23,615 nucleotides of DNA from Mageeibacillus sp. UBA1193 (GCA_002310155.1 DBYF01000009.1:1-23615), one strand, 5' to 3'. Positions 5,474-14,166 are shown, counted from the first letter of the stretch. The notes: generated by a model not told the origin, from the letters alone. Numbers and translations are program-made.

Positions 5474-7822
5474 TTACTCTTCCTTAAGGATTCTTACAGG
5501 CTCGAGCTTGCTGATGGATCTAGAGTTCAGCCAGCTGGTGACTACCGCGCAGGTGACGATGATCACAAGTGTTAGCAGGAACCACAGAGGATTGGTCGAG
5601 AGGTTTGACTTCTCAATGCCGAAGGAAGACAGTCCGATGCCCATCATCTTGTCGTTTAATGTGATCTGCAGGACGAATCCGGCGAGAACTCCGATGACGA
5701 CGACCGGGAGGGTGCTCATGATCATTCTTCTGATCAGTTCGCCTGAGGTGTAACCGATCGCTTTGCTGACGCCGAGCTCGGATCTTTCTCTGATGATCTG
5801 GGATCTTGTCAGGAGGATCTCGGTCAGGATGACGACGAAGCAGGTGAGGGCGACGAAGATGAAGCAGATCGCGCTCATAGCGGATACGAGAGTATCGATC
5901 GTGGATCCGATGAGATCATCGACCAGGATGAATGCTTCCTTCGGATAAAGCTTCGACCATTCTCTCTGGAAGTCTTTAACAGAGACACCATCTTTCAGGA
6001 AGATCATGCAGTCCACATATTTGTGCTCCGGATCGAGACGCTTGATACCCGCGTCGCTCAACAGGGCCTTATTCCCCATGTTGTTGATCTTCTGGTCAAT
6101 GCCGCATACGGTATAAGGGATGGCTTCACCTGTCTGCGGATTGATGACATTGACGACGTCGCCGACCTTGGCATCGAGTTTCTTCGAGTTAACGATGGTC
6201 AGCACGATCTCGTTTTCGTTCTGCGGAACCCGTCCTTCCAGAATGAATTCGTACTGGAGAACGTCTACATCGTTATAAGCATCTATACCAAGTGAAGTAC
6301 TTTTTTCCGCGGAGCGTACCTCGATGTTTGACATACTTCTCATAAGGAGGGTGCGCTCTACACGCGGATCCGCGTTCAGCAGATCGACGATCTGCGGATT
6401 CTCGGAGCAGGTGCACTGGACATCGGCGGCTTCGAATCCGACGAGCTTAAGAAGGGATTCCTGCTCGAGCGCGAAGTTCTGATAGATCGTAAATCCCTGA
6501 AGTGTCGAGAAGGTAAGAAGAGCGATGATCAGCGCGATGAAGATGTTCTTCTTCGGTCTTCCGAGGATCTGCTTGCCGGAAAGGGCGAGGCTCAGAGGGA
6601 GATTGCTCTTCTCGAGCGCGAAGTGATTCTTCTTGAAGTTGTGGTTCTGAATGCCGGATCTGAGAGATTCGAGAACTGTCAGCTTCTTATAACTTCTGGA
6701 AGCTACGAGAGTTCCGAGGAATACGGCGACCGGGATACCGATGAGGGTCGCGATGAGCGCCGGAACGCAGATTCCGGAGAAAGCGGAAAGTCCCATCAGA
6801 GATCCTTCGAGAGCGTTCAAGGGTGTAGTGATCAGGCAGCCGAGGCCGATCGCGAGGGCAGTTGCTACACCGCAGATGAGCATTTCTTCCATCACACAGG
6901 AAAAGCGCAGTGCTTTTGCCGAATAGCCTGTAGCCTGAAGAAGGCCGATGTTCTGGATATTCATCTCGATGAAGTTCTTGATCGAGAAGTGCATGATGAT
7001 CAGTGCGAGACCGACCAGGATGATGGTGAACAGAAGAACGATCGCGGAAGCGATGTCTGCTGTGGCAAGAGTTGCCATTTCCATCAGAGGATAAGCAACG
7101 GTCGAAGGTGTCTTCTGTCCGTCGAAAAGATGCTGTACGGCCTTGTCATATGCGTCGATGTCAGTGCCTTCAGAAACCCGGCAGTAGATGAACGAACCTT
7201 TCATGTCCTTCATGGCATTGCTTTCGAAGGTCTCGAAGTCATTGTGGCTGACGATGCAGAAGTATCCGCTGATGTTCATGGATGTCGCGAAATACAGGTG
7301 CTCGACATACCCTTTGACGGTGAATTCCTTAAACTCGGATCCTACCTTCATGTGGAGAGAATCTCCGACCTTGATGGTGTCCTTCAGATAGTAAGGAACA
7401 CAGATCTCGGAATCGTTGAGGTTTTCGAATTCTTCCGGGAAGGAATTGAGGTATGTGTTTCTGCTGGAGTCAGCGATGAAGAACTGATATGAGATCGCGT
7501 CTTCTTCAGTCTTGCTTCCCGTATAGTATTCGCCCAGGTGGTTGACGAGCGGAATCGACTCAACCAGTTCTGACTCTTCGAGGGACTCGATCTTTGCCAG
7601 GGCTTCCGGAAGGTTTTCCTCCATCTCGGTCGTAGAGAAGATCAGAAGATCGGATGTGTGGTACTTCTCGTCGTGCTCTTTAATGGCAGCAGGACCGCTG
7701 AGCATCAGGGAGAGACTGCAGAAGAGAAGAAGCGCTGCAAGGAAGATCAGGATGAAAAGGATAGTGACCTCACCCTTGTGCTTCTTGAGATTATTCTTAG
7801 CGATAAAAAACAATGAAAACAT
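5474..7822 (-). CDS. FtsX/MacB-type ABC transporter permease
   Basis: Encodes 782 residues with two FtsX-type halves. One membrane helix (about 20-42) leads to an extracellular domain (about 45-245), then three helices (about 255-372). After a cytoplasmic link, another helix (about 425-447) leads to a second extracellular domain (about 450-640) and three more helices (about 648-768). This 4+4 helix plan is that of LolCE/MacB-like permeases, which in Gram-positives often extrude or sense antimicrobial peptides or move lipoproteins. GGGGTGG precedes the ATG, which lies 3 bases after the ATPase stop, so translation is coupled. The AAAAGCACT motif occurs inside it at 6909-6917. Confidence 0.9.
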   Translation of the reverse strand: MFSLFFIAKNNLKKHKGEVTILFILIFLAALLLFCSLSLMLSGPAAIKEHDEKYHTSDLLIFSTTEMEENLPEALAKIESLEESELVESIPLVNHLGEYYTGSKTEEDAISYQFFIADSSRNTYLNSFPEEFENLNDSEICVPYYLKDTIKVGDSLHMKVGSEFKEFTVKGYVEHLYFATSMNISGYFCIVSHNDFETFESNAMKDMKGSFIYCRVSEGTDIDAYDKAVQHLFDGQKTPSTVAYPLMEMATLATADIASAIVLLFTIILVGLALIIMHFSIKNFIEMNIQNIGLLQATGYSAKALRFSCVMEEMLICGVATALAIGLGCLITTPLNALEGSLMGLSAFSGICVPALIATLIGIPVAVFLGTLVASRSYKKLTVLESLRSGIQNHNFKKNHFALEKSNLPLSLALSGKQILGRPKKNIFIALIIALLTFSTLQGFTIYQNFALEQESLLKLVGFEAADVQCTCSENPQIVDLLNADPRVERTLLMRSMSNIEVRSAEKSTSLGIDAYNDVDVLQYEFILEGRVPQNENEIVLTIVNSKKLDAKVGDVVNVINPQTGEAIPYTVCGIDQKINNMGNKALLSDAGIKRLDPEHKYVDCMIFLKDGVSVKDFQREWSKLYPKEAFILVDDLIGSTIDTLVSAMSAICFIFVALTCFVVILTEILLTRSQIIRERSELGVSKAIGYTSGELIRRMIMSTLPVVVIGVLAGFVLQITLNDKMMGIGLSSFGIEKSNLSTNPLWFLLTLVIIVTCAVVTSWLNSRSISKLEPVRILKEE

Positions 7823-7825
7823 ATC

Positions 7826-8647
7826 TTACCACCCCATGTTCGAAAGGAATGTGCGGAGAGCGACGTGACGCTCTCTGTCCGGGCCGTTATATGGTGTCAG
7901 TTCGATCTCGTCGCAGATCACGCCGTCTCTTAAATAGAGGACACGGTTTCCGCGCTCGGCGGCCGCAACGGTATGTGTGACCATGACGATGCTCTGGCCG
8001 CGGTTATTCATCTCAGTAAGTACATCGAGGACTGCGTTGGTGTTCTGGGAGTTAAGAGCACCTGTCGGCTCATCCGCGAAAAGCACTTCCGGGTCATTGA
8101 TGACGGATCTTACGAGAGCGACTCTCTGCTGCTCACCACCACTGAGCTGGTTCGGGAACTTGCCGTAGCTGACTTCGGTGATGCCGACCTGGGCAAGGAG
8201 CTTCTTGGCCTTGGCGGCGAGTTCTTTTCTGTTCTTATGCTTCAGAAGGCCGCTGACCATGATGTTGTCGAGAACACTCATCGTATCATTCAGGTAATTC
8301 TGCTGGAAAACGAATCCGCAGTGGTTTCTTCTGAAGAGAGCGAGCTTGTCGTTGCTGTACTTGGAGATCTCTTCGGCGCCGTAGGAGATCGAGCCGAGGC
8401 TCGGACGATCCATGCCGGAGAGTGCGTACATCAGTGTGGATTTACCTGCACCGGAGTCACCCATGATGACGGTGAAGTCTCCCTTTCTGATCTGGATATT
8501 AAGGTTCTTCAGAACGTGCTGCTGGATGCTCTCATTACTGAAGGTCTTGCAGAGGTCCTTCGCCTCGAGGATCACTTCTTTGGTGTTGAGTGATCTTACA
8601 TCCTGCATCTTCGTTTCTGTATCTGTGACATGAAATGTGGTCTGCAT
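7826..8647 (-). CDS. MacB/LolD-type ABC transporter ATPase
   Basis: Encodes 273 residues. Walker A is GDSGAGKST (63-71), with Q-loop FVFQQNYLN, signature LSGGEQQRVA and Walker B VLFADEPTGALNS. The TGALNS after Walker B and the FtsX partner place it in the MacB/LolD/BceA class of ATPases. The ABC fold is preceded by about 25 extra residues. The chosen start has AAGGAG nine bases upstream, while the next Met (residue 14) has no ribosome binding site. It is transcribed away from the OmpR-type two-component system at 8878-10820, which probably controls it. A copy of the AGTGCTTTT motif encodes part of Walker B. Confidence 0.93.
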   Translation of the reverse strand: MQTTFHVTDTETKMQDVRSLNTKEVILEAKDLCKTFSNESIQQHVLKNLNIQIRKGDFTVIMGDSGAGKSTLMYALSGMDRPSLGSISYGAEEISKYSNDKLALFRRNHCGFVFQQNYLNDTMSVLDNIMVSGLLKHKNRKELAAKAKKLLAQVGITEVSYGKFPNQLSGGEQQRVALVRSVINDPEVLFADEPTGALNSQNTNAVLDVLTEMNNRGQSIVMVTHTVAAAERGNRVLYLRDGVICDEIELTPYNGPDRERHVALRTFLSNMGW

Positions 8648-8772
8648 TTTCTTTTCTCCTTTTAGTTCATGTGTTTCTGTATCTTGTGTTTTTTCGGATC
8701 TGTCCCGGCGCGTCCGCCGGCTTTCTTTTCGATCTTACGATTCTAGTGTAGAACTTCTCCTTCGGGAATGCT

Positions 8773-8811
8773 TTACCCAAATCTTGTGCAATCCTTAACT
8801 GTTTCTTACAG
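8773..8811 (+). promoter_or_regulatory. Four 11-bp-phased TT-boxes, candidate OmpR-family operator
   Basis: Between the divergent operons, six-base boxes TTACCC (8773), TTGTGC (8784), TTAACT (8795) and TTACAG (8806) recur at exactly 11-bp spacing with 5-bp gaps. OmpR/PhoP-type regulators bind direct repeats of this kind on one helix face. The last box ends about 37 bases before the regulator gene's -10. This is a pattern match, not proof. Confidence 0.4.
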
Positions 8812-8847
8812 GAAAGGAAACCATGTTTTTATCGGGTGGGAATCGGG

Positions 8848-8853
8848 TATAAT
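8848..8853 (+). promoter_or_regulatory. -10 element of the OmpR-type two-component operon
   Basis: A perfect TATAAT lies 25 bases before the ATG at 8878. The -35 position (about 8825-8830) is just a T-rich run, as expected of a promoter needing an activator. This -10 rules out the longer in-frame start at 8836. Confidence 0.6.
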
Positions 8854-8877
8854 ATACGACATAAGGAGATTCTTCAT

Positions 8878-9576
8878 ATGCATTACAATTGTCTGATCAT
8901 CGACGACGAGATCGAGCTTTCGAAAATGACACAGGAATACTTCGAGATGTTCGAGGTATCCTGCGCGTGCGTATCTTCTGCGGAAGAATGCAAGCAGTTC
9001 CTTTCAGAGAATACGGCCGATGTATTCCTTCTTGATATCAATCTCGGAAACGAGAGTGGCTTCTCTTTATGTAAAGAATTAAGAGAGAAGTATGATACGC
9101 CGATCCTCTTTATCTCCGCACGCCAGAGCGATGACGATGTGCTGGTAGCTCTCAACATCGGCGGCGATGACTATGTGAAGAAACCGTATACCCTGAGCGT
9201 CCTGCTGGCGAAAGTAAAAGTCCACCTCAAGCGCCTCGAGGCCCTGAAGAACCGAATGGCGGATCCTTCGGAAAAAGCACCGGAGACGAGTGCTTTTGGC
9301 GTAGACGAGGCGACGATGAGCGCGCACGTGGAAGGGAAAACGATCACCCTGAAGGCAAAGGAGTTTGCACTTCTGGCGTGCCTTTATGCCCATAAGAATA
9401 CGATCGTGACCAAGGAGCAGCTCTTCGAGGAAGTATGGGGCGACAGCTTCTACAGTGACGGCACGCTGAACGTACATATCCGCAGACTCCGTGAGAAGAT
9501 CGAAGAAGACCCGAACTCCCCGAAGTGGATCAAGACCATCTGGGGCACGGGATATAAGCTGGAGATCCCGTCATGA
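8878..9576 (+). CDS. OmpR/PhoB-family response regulator
   Basis: Encodes 232 residues from the ATG at 8878, nine bases after AAGGAG; an in-frame ATG at 8836 lies upstream of the -10 and is rejected. The receiver has acidic D9-D10, phospho-acceptor D53 (FLLDINLG) and the Lys of DDYVKKPYT. A variable linker near 125-145 leads to a winged-helix DNA-binding domain with LKAKEFALLACLYAH and the closing WIKTIWGTGYKLE. Its TGA overlaps the kinase ATG (ATGA). It probably controls the divergent ABC transporter. The linker DNA contains an inverted pair of the dispersed motif. Confidence 0.95.
   Translation: MHYNCLIIDDEIELSKMTQEYFEMFEVSCACVSSAEECKQFLSENTADVFLLDINLGNESGFSLCKELREKYDTPILFISARQSDDDVLVALNIGGDDYVKKPYTLSVLLAKVKVHLKRLEALKNRMADPSEKAPETSAFGVDEATMSAHVEGKTITLKAKEFALLACLYAHKNTIVTKEQLFEEVWGDSFYSDGTLNVHIRRLREKIEEDPNSPKWIKTIWGTGYKLEIPS
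9273..9297. repeat. Inverted pair of the GTGCTTTT motif inside a coding region
   Basis: AAAAGCAC (9273-9280) and GTGCTTTT (9290-9297) are perfect reverse complements separated by nine bases, an 8-bp stem. They encode part of the response-regulator linker (EKAPETSAF), the least constrained part of the protein. Confidence 0.8.
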
Positions 9577-10820
9577 AGATACGGGTGATCGCTGTCATCT
9601 ATATACTGGTGATCCTGATCGCGGGATTCTTCCTGTACCAGAAGATCGATCAGAAAGAGATCTTCGAGGTCGATATGCTTGCGCTGAATACAAACGCGTA
9701 CGATATCGGAAAGAAACTGGATGCCGGTGAATCCGTTGAGAAACTTGAGGATGAGTATGACTGCTATATCGTGCTGACTTCAGAAGACCAGTACGAGTCT
9801 GAAAACTCCCTGTATATCAAGAAAGGTTATTCCGTCTTCGACTATACAAGTAATGGGGAGATCTTAGGAAAGATCGCGTTTCCGGCTAGAGAAAAAGAAT
9901 TCGAAGCGAGAAGAGACAATGAGAAGAAGGTCATGATCCAGATCCTGATCATCGCTATGGCGGCAGGTCTCACGCTTCTGTTCTTCGTATGGTATTTCTT
10001 CGTGCGTCCTTTTAGGGATCTCAAGGTCTTTGCCGAACATGTCTCGAAGGGTAATCTCGATCTGCCGCTGAAGATGAGAAAACACAACTACTTCGGAGCT
10101 TTTACCGAGTCGTTCGACAGAATGCGTGAGGAGCTGAAGAAGTCCTCGGAGCGTGAGATCGAAGCGGACAGATCCAAGAAAGAACTCGTCGCGGAGCTCT
10201 CCCATGACATCAAGACGCCGGTCGCGACGATCCAGGCGACATGTGAAGTTATGGAGATGAAGTATAAAGACAAGGATCCGGATATCAACGAGAAGGTCGC
10301 GATCATCAAGTCGAAGGCAACATCGGTCGAGCATCTGATCGACAACATGTTCCGCGCGACCCTCGAAGAGCTCGAGGAACTGAAGGTCGAACCGAGGGAG
10401 GAGAGCTCCCTGATCCTCGGAGACATGCTCTCGGAGCTGCAGTTCTACGGAACGGTCGAGCAGAAGAACGAAGTACCGCAGTGTCTCATCTCTGTAGATA
10501 AACTCCGTCTCGAGCAGGTCATCAACAACATCGCCGGAAACTCCTTTAAGTATGCGGGAACGCCGCTGAAAGTAGAGTTCATATCGGATGAGAAGATGGT
10601 GCATATGCTGTTCATGGACAGAGGTCCGGGTGTTCCGGAGGAAGAGATATCGATGCTGACCACGAAATTCTATCGCGGAAGCGTCGCGTCCGGAAAGGAC
10701 GGATCCGGACTCGGACTGTATCTGGCGTCAAACTTCATGGAGCGCATGGGCGGCGGCTTCGAGATACGAAACCGTGACGGCGGCGGACTGGTCGTCGAGA
10801 TCGTCATAAAGAAAGTGTGA
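9573..10820 (+). CDS. Two-component sensor histidine kinase
   Basis: Encodes 415 residues. TM1 is about 4-22, followed by an extracellular segment of ~95 residues. TM2 is about 118-142, then a HAMP-like linker and a HisKA domain with H211 (ELSHDIKTPVA). The HATPase domain shows the N box VINNIAGNSFKYA, G1 DRGPGVP and G2 DGSGLGLYLA. Its extracellular sensor is longer than that of the small BceS-type kinases that sense through their transporter. It overlaps the response regulator by four bases and ends the operon at a hairpin (10826-10865). The pair likely senses envelope stress or a peptide and drives the divergent ABC transporter. Confidence 0.94.
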   Translation: MKIRVIAVIYILVILIAGFFLYQKIDQKEIFEVDMLALNTNAYDIGKKLDAGESVEKLEDEYDCYIVLTSEDQYESENSLYIKKGYSVFDYTSNGEILGKIAFPAREKEFEARRDNEKKVMIQILIIAMAAGLTLLFFVWYFFVRPFRDLKVFAEHVSKGNLDLPLKMRKHNYFGAFTESFDRMREELKKSSEREIEADRSKKELVAELSHDIKTPVATIQATCEVMEMKYKDKDPDINEKVAIIKSKATSVEHLIDNMFRATLEELEELKVEPREESSLILGDMLSELQFYGTVEQKNEVPQCLISVDKLRLEQVINNIAGNSFKYAGTPLKVEFISDEKMVHMLFMDRGPGVPEEEISMLTTKFYRGSVASGKDGSGLGLYLASNFMERMGGGFEIRNRDGGGLVVEIVIKKV

Positions 10821-10825
10821 TATGG

Positions 10826-10865
10826 AGCCGGTAGGAGAGGCAGGAGTGCTTTTCTACCGGCTTTC
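10826..10865 (+). terminator. Terminator after the sensor kinase, motif in loop
   Basis: AGCCGGTAG (10826-10834) and CTACCGGCT (10854-10862) form a perfect 9-bp stem followed by a short T-rich tail. The 19-base loop contains AGTGCTTTT (10845-10853). Confidence 0.7.
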
Positions 10866-10873
10866 TGATGATA

Positions 10874-10891
10874 ACATGACTTTAGTCATGT
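10874..10891. promoter_or_regulatory. 18-bp operator-like inverted repeat
   Basis: ACATGAC-TTTA-GTCATGT is a perfect 7-4-7 inverted repeat about 150 bases upstream of the ABC-2 operon. It has the form of a dimeric regulator site or a small hairpin. It is followed at some distance by TTTTTT (10905-10910), so a weak second terminator is an alternative. Confidence 0.4.
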
Positions 10892-10949
10892 CCGAAATCG
10901 TGCCTTTTTTCACTTATCCCGTAGTAAAAGCACTGGTATGCTGATATCA

Positions 10950-11007
10950 GTGGAAAGCGGGAGCGCGTCCGGATTCCTCCGCGCAAATACCCCCCTCCCG
11001 CTTCCAC
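10950..11007 (+). promoter_or_regulatory. Stem-loop leader ahead of the ABC-2 operon
   Basis: GTGGAAAGCGGGAG (10950-10963) pairs with CTCCCGCTTCCAC (10995-11007), 13 bp with one bulged A. A smaller GCGCG/CGCGC stem sits inside. No T run follows, so it is not a simple terminator. It ends about 20 bases before the ribosome binding site and may be a regulatory leader. No clear promoter was found nearby. Confidence 0.4.
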
Positions 11008-11038
11008 AATAAACACATGAAATAACGGAGTGATACGG

Positions 11039-11791
11039 ATGGAAACGATTCTGAAGCTTACGGACCTGACGAAAAAGTACGGAAACAAAGTCGTCGTCGA
11101 CAATCTCAACATCGAGATCCAGAAAGGGGAGATCTTCGGCCTTCTCGGACCGAACGGCGCCGGTAAGTCCACCACGATGAACATGATCTGCAACATCGTG
11201 CGCCCGACGATCGGCTCGGTGGAATTTCTCGGAAAGGATTTCAGAAAGAATAAGAAAGAACTCAGCAAGCACCTCGGCTATATCCCGCAGGATCTTGCGA
11301 TCCACGGCAGACTCAAGGCCTGGGAGAACGTCGAGCTCTTTACTTCGCTTTACGGTATCAAGGGAAAAGAACTGAAAGAGCGCATCGATGAGTCGCTCGA
11401 GTATGTCGGACTGATCGACAGAAAGAATGATTACGCGAAGACCTTCAGCGGCGGTATGAAGCGCCGTCTCAACATCGCGTGTGCGATCGGACATCACCCG
11501 GATCTTCTGATCTTCGACGAACCGACAGTCGGTATCGATCCGCAGTCGAGAAACTTCATCCTCGAGCGCATCAAGAAGTCGAATAAGAACGGCGCGACAG
11601 TTATCTACACTTCCCACTACATGGAAGAAGTCGAAGCAATCTGTACCAGGATCGCGATCATGGATAACGGCAAGATCATCGCGACCGGTACATCTGAAGA
11701 ATTAAAGAAACTGGTAGTCGAAGACACATCGAGCATCACGCTCGAGGAAGTCTTCCTGACACTGACGGGAAAGAAACTGAGGGATATTTGA
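11039..11791 (+). CDS. ABC-2 type exporter ATPase
   Basis: Encodes 250 residues from ATG 11039, eight bases after CGGAG. A GTG at 11030 overlaps that site and is rejected. Walker A is GPNGAGKSTT, Q-loop YIPQD, signature FSGGMKRRLN, Walker B LLIFDEPTVGIDP, and the switch His lies in TSHYMEEVE. It belongs to the drug/natural-product ATPases (DrrA, NatA, LnrL type). The C-terminal ITLEEVFLTLTGKKLRD is typical of that group. Its stop lies 3 bases before the first permease, giving an ATPase-permease-permease operon as in linearmycin resistance modules. Substrate unknown. Confidence 0.95.
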   Translation: METILKLTDLTKKYGNKVVVDNLNIEIQKGEIFGLLGPNGAGKSTTMNMICNIVRPTIGSVEFLGKDFRKNKKELSKHLGYIPQDLAIHGRLKAWENVELFTSLYGIKGKELKERIDESLEYVGLIDRKNDYAKTFSGGMKRRLNIACAIGHHPDLLIFDEPTVGIDPQSRNFILERIKKSNKNGATVIYTSHYMEEVEAICTRIAIMDNGKIIATGTSEELKKLVVEDTSSITLEEVFLTLTGKKLRDI

Positions 11792-11794
11792 GCC

Positions 11795-12883
11795 ATGATC
11801 CGCTATTTGATGAAAAACAATGCAAAGCTCATGGGCAGGAACTGGGTGAACGTTCTGCTGTTCGCCATTTGCCCGGTGCTCGTATCCGCTGTCCTGATCA
11901 GTGCTTTTTCCTCTCTGATGGAAAACTATCAGGCACACGGAGAATTCCGCTGCGGATACTCGATCGAAGAAGGAAGTCCGTGGGAAGCTTCTGAAGAAGC
12001 GCTGAAGACCGCGGGACAGCAAGGAGACATTCTCTTTATCGAACTCGAAGGCGGAGAGCCGGAAGACCTGATCTCCGAGAATGACCTCGCGGGATTTGTG
12101 AAGTTCGAAGGTGAAAAATACACGATCTACCGCGTGTCGGCGCATCCGACACAGGGCGCGGCGATCGAGTACTTCATGTCGATCTTCTGTGATGAGATGA
12201 TGAATGCCGGATCCGGCATGAAAGGGGATTACTCGTACGACGGTGTGAAACTGGCTGTCGAGTATCCGTCCTTCGTAAAGGCGGTCGACTCGACAGGATA
12301 CTACGGCATCGTGTTCGTCCTCTACTATTCCTGGTGCGCGATCATGTGCGCGGCGGGTCTTCTGACAAGTGAGAAGCGATACGGTATCCGGAGAAGATAC
12401 ACAGTGTCGGCACTCGGTGAAACACAGATCTATCTGGGAAGGTTCCTCCCGCTGGCGGTCGTGGTCTTCCTGGGAACACTTGTGGCCGCGATGCTGAACG
12501 CCGTTTTCTTCGGAACGGACTGGGGTAATTTCCTGTATGTCGCGGTACTGTTCCTGATCATGACAGCAGCGGCATCCGCACTCGGACTGATGTTCCAGAG
12601 CATCACGGATAACATGATCATCACGGTCATCCTGACGTTCTCACTGGTATGGACCATGGGATTCTTCGGCGGAAGCTTTGAGACCTACATGTTCTCAGAT
12701 CACCCTGAGATCCTCAAGCAGATCTCGCCGATCTATCACTGCAACCGTGCGATGGTCGAACAGGCCGCTTCGGGCAGCAGCAGTTACTTCGGAAGCGCGC
12801 TTTTGTACTGTGCAGGCATCATCGTTATATGCTCGCTGATATCCATCGCGGCAAGTTCGATCAGAAGGAGGGGAAGAGCATGA
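11795..12883 (+). CDS. ABC-2 type permease, first subunit
   Basis: Encodes 362 residues. A helix at about 18-42 is followed by an extracellular domain (about 45-165), then a cluster of about five membrane segments, including FLPLAVVVFLGTLVAAML and a closing GIIVICSLISIAA. This is the ABC-2 (YhfD/LnrM-like) plan, forming a heterodimer with the next gene on the ATPase. GAGGG precedes the ATG, and the end overlaps the next start (ATGA at 12880-12883). AGTGCTTTT at 11900-11908 encodes Ser-Ala-Phe in the first helix. Confidence 0.9.
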   Translation: MIRYLMKNNAKLMGRNWVNVLLFAICPVLVSAVLISAFSSLMENYQAHGEFRCGYSIEEGSPWEASEEALKTAGQQGDILFIELEGGEPEDLISENDLAGFVKFEGEKYTIYRVSAHPTQGAAIEYFMSIFCDEMMNAGSGMKGDYSYDGVKLAVEYPSFVKAVDSTGYYGIVFVLYYSWCAIMCAAGLLTSEKRYGIRRRYTVSALGETQIYLGRFLPLAVVVFLGTLVAAMLNAVFFGTDWGNFLYVAVLFLIMTAAASALGLMFQSITDNMIITVILTFSLVWTMGFFGGSFETYMFSDHPEILKQISPIYHCNRAMVEQAASGSSSYFGSALLYCAGIIVICSLISIAASSIRRRGRA

Positions 12884-14130
12884 GAACACTTATTAAATCC
12901 AGTCTCAAATTACTGTTTCGAAACAAGAGTTTCTGGTTCTTCCTCGTGATCGTTCCGATCCTCTCGACATTTGTTCTGCAGCAGCACCAGATGAACTCGA
13001 TCTCGCTGTCGAAGCAGGCGGAAGGTACGGTAGCCGAACTGGGATCTGCAGATGAGAAGGTCGCGTACTATAGCGGGCAGGGTGCTTTTGTAGTCAAGGT
13101 CTACGACGCGTGCGGAAGTGATCTGTCTGAGTATATGCTGAAGAAGATCGCGAGCAGCGGTGCTTTTTCCGTCGTACGTGCCAAGGTGCCGGACATGGAC
13201 AAGGCAGCATGCGATGAACACATCGATCATGATGGTGAGTTTGACAGAATGGGAGCGGCGCTCTACATTCCGAAGGATTTCGACCAGATGATGAGTGAAG
13301 GAAGAGAAGACCAGGCGCTGACCTGCTACGTTCTTTCCGAAGACGGACGCTTCGAGATGCTCGATTATTCTTTGCGAAAAGAACTCGCGTCGATCAAGTC
13401 CGAAGTCGCGGAGAAAGGTGTAACGGAAGCGGCAAACTACCTGAATGCCAGATTCGAAGCGATGCCGGAAAAACAGATCGTCAAGCTCTCAAGCGGATCT
13501 TCCAGATCGCTGACACAGGATCAGGAAAACAGAAAGACTGCGATCGGATACGCCATCGCGTTCATGACCCTCGGATATGTATTCTGCGGCGTCTTTATCG
13601 CGCACACGGTCATCAAGGATGAGCATGACAAGGTCCTTACTAGACTTCGTCTGACAGGCATGTCCTCATATACATATTTCACGTCGAAGTTTGTGATCAG
13701 CGCGATCGCGACGTTCCTGATGACGGTCGTTCTGGGAATCTTTTCACTGGTGATCGGTGCGGAGAAGTTTGGTATCGGCAGAGCAAAGTTCCTCCTGATG
13801 ATGTTCCTTCTCGGCCTGATCTTCAGTTCCATCAGCCTCGTGATCGGTGTCATCCTGGGCGACGTGATGAACTCGAATATTGCAGCGTTCGCGCTCTTCT
13901 CAATGTCATCACTTCTGGCCGGAACTTTCTTCCCGCTGGACGGCACATCCAGCCACATCAAAGCCATCTCGTCGATGATGCCGCAGAAGTGGTTCCTGGA
14001 CGCGACCGAAATGCTCTTTGTCGGTGACAGAAAAGCCTATCTGGTCCTCCTGGCAGTTACCTGTTCTTACCTGATCCTCGCGCTGAGTATAGGCGGTGTA
14101 GGAGTCAAGATCCGTAACGGTGAAGAGTAG
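12880..14130 (+). CDS. ABC-2 type permease, second subunit
   Basis: Encodes 416 residues from the ATG at 12880, which overlaps the previous stop and has AAGGAGGGG just upstream; an in-frame ATG at 12829 lies inside the previous gene and is rejected. A helix at about 18-34, a ~190-residue extracellular domain and roughly five or six C-terminal helices give the ABC-2 plan. SSLLAGTFFPLDG is a typical segment before the last helix. The extracellular domain contains two GGTGCTTTT sites (13081-13089 and 13159-13167), both read as Gly-Ala-Phe. By eye these are the only two GCT alanine codons in the whole gene. A convergent terminator follows at 14167-14201. Confidence 0.9.
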   Translation: MRTLIKSSLKLLFRNKSFWFFLVIVPILSTFVLQQHQMNSISLSKQAEGTVAELGSADEKVAYYSGQGAFVVKVYDACGSDLSEYMLKKIASSGAFSVVRAKVPDMDKAACDEHIDHDGEFDRMGAALYIPKDFDQMMSEGREDQALTCYVLSEDGRFEMLDYSLRKELASIKSEVAEKGVTEAANYLNARFEAMPEKQIVKLSSGSSRSLTQDQENRKTAIGYAIAFMTLGYVFCGVFIAHTVIKDEHDKVLTRLRLTGMSSYTYFTSKFVISAIATFLMTVVLGIFSLVIGAEKFGIGRAKFLLMMFLLGLIFSSISLVIGVILGDVMNSNIAAFALFSMSSLLAGTFFPLDGTSSHIKAISSMMPQKWFLDATEMLFVGDRKAYLVLLAVTCSYLILALSIGGVGVKIRNGEE

Positions 14131-14166
14131 ACGGATCACTGTGCGATCAGAAAAGGAAAAGAAACT

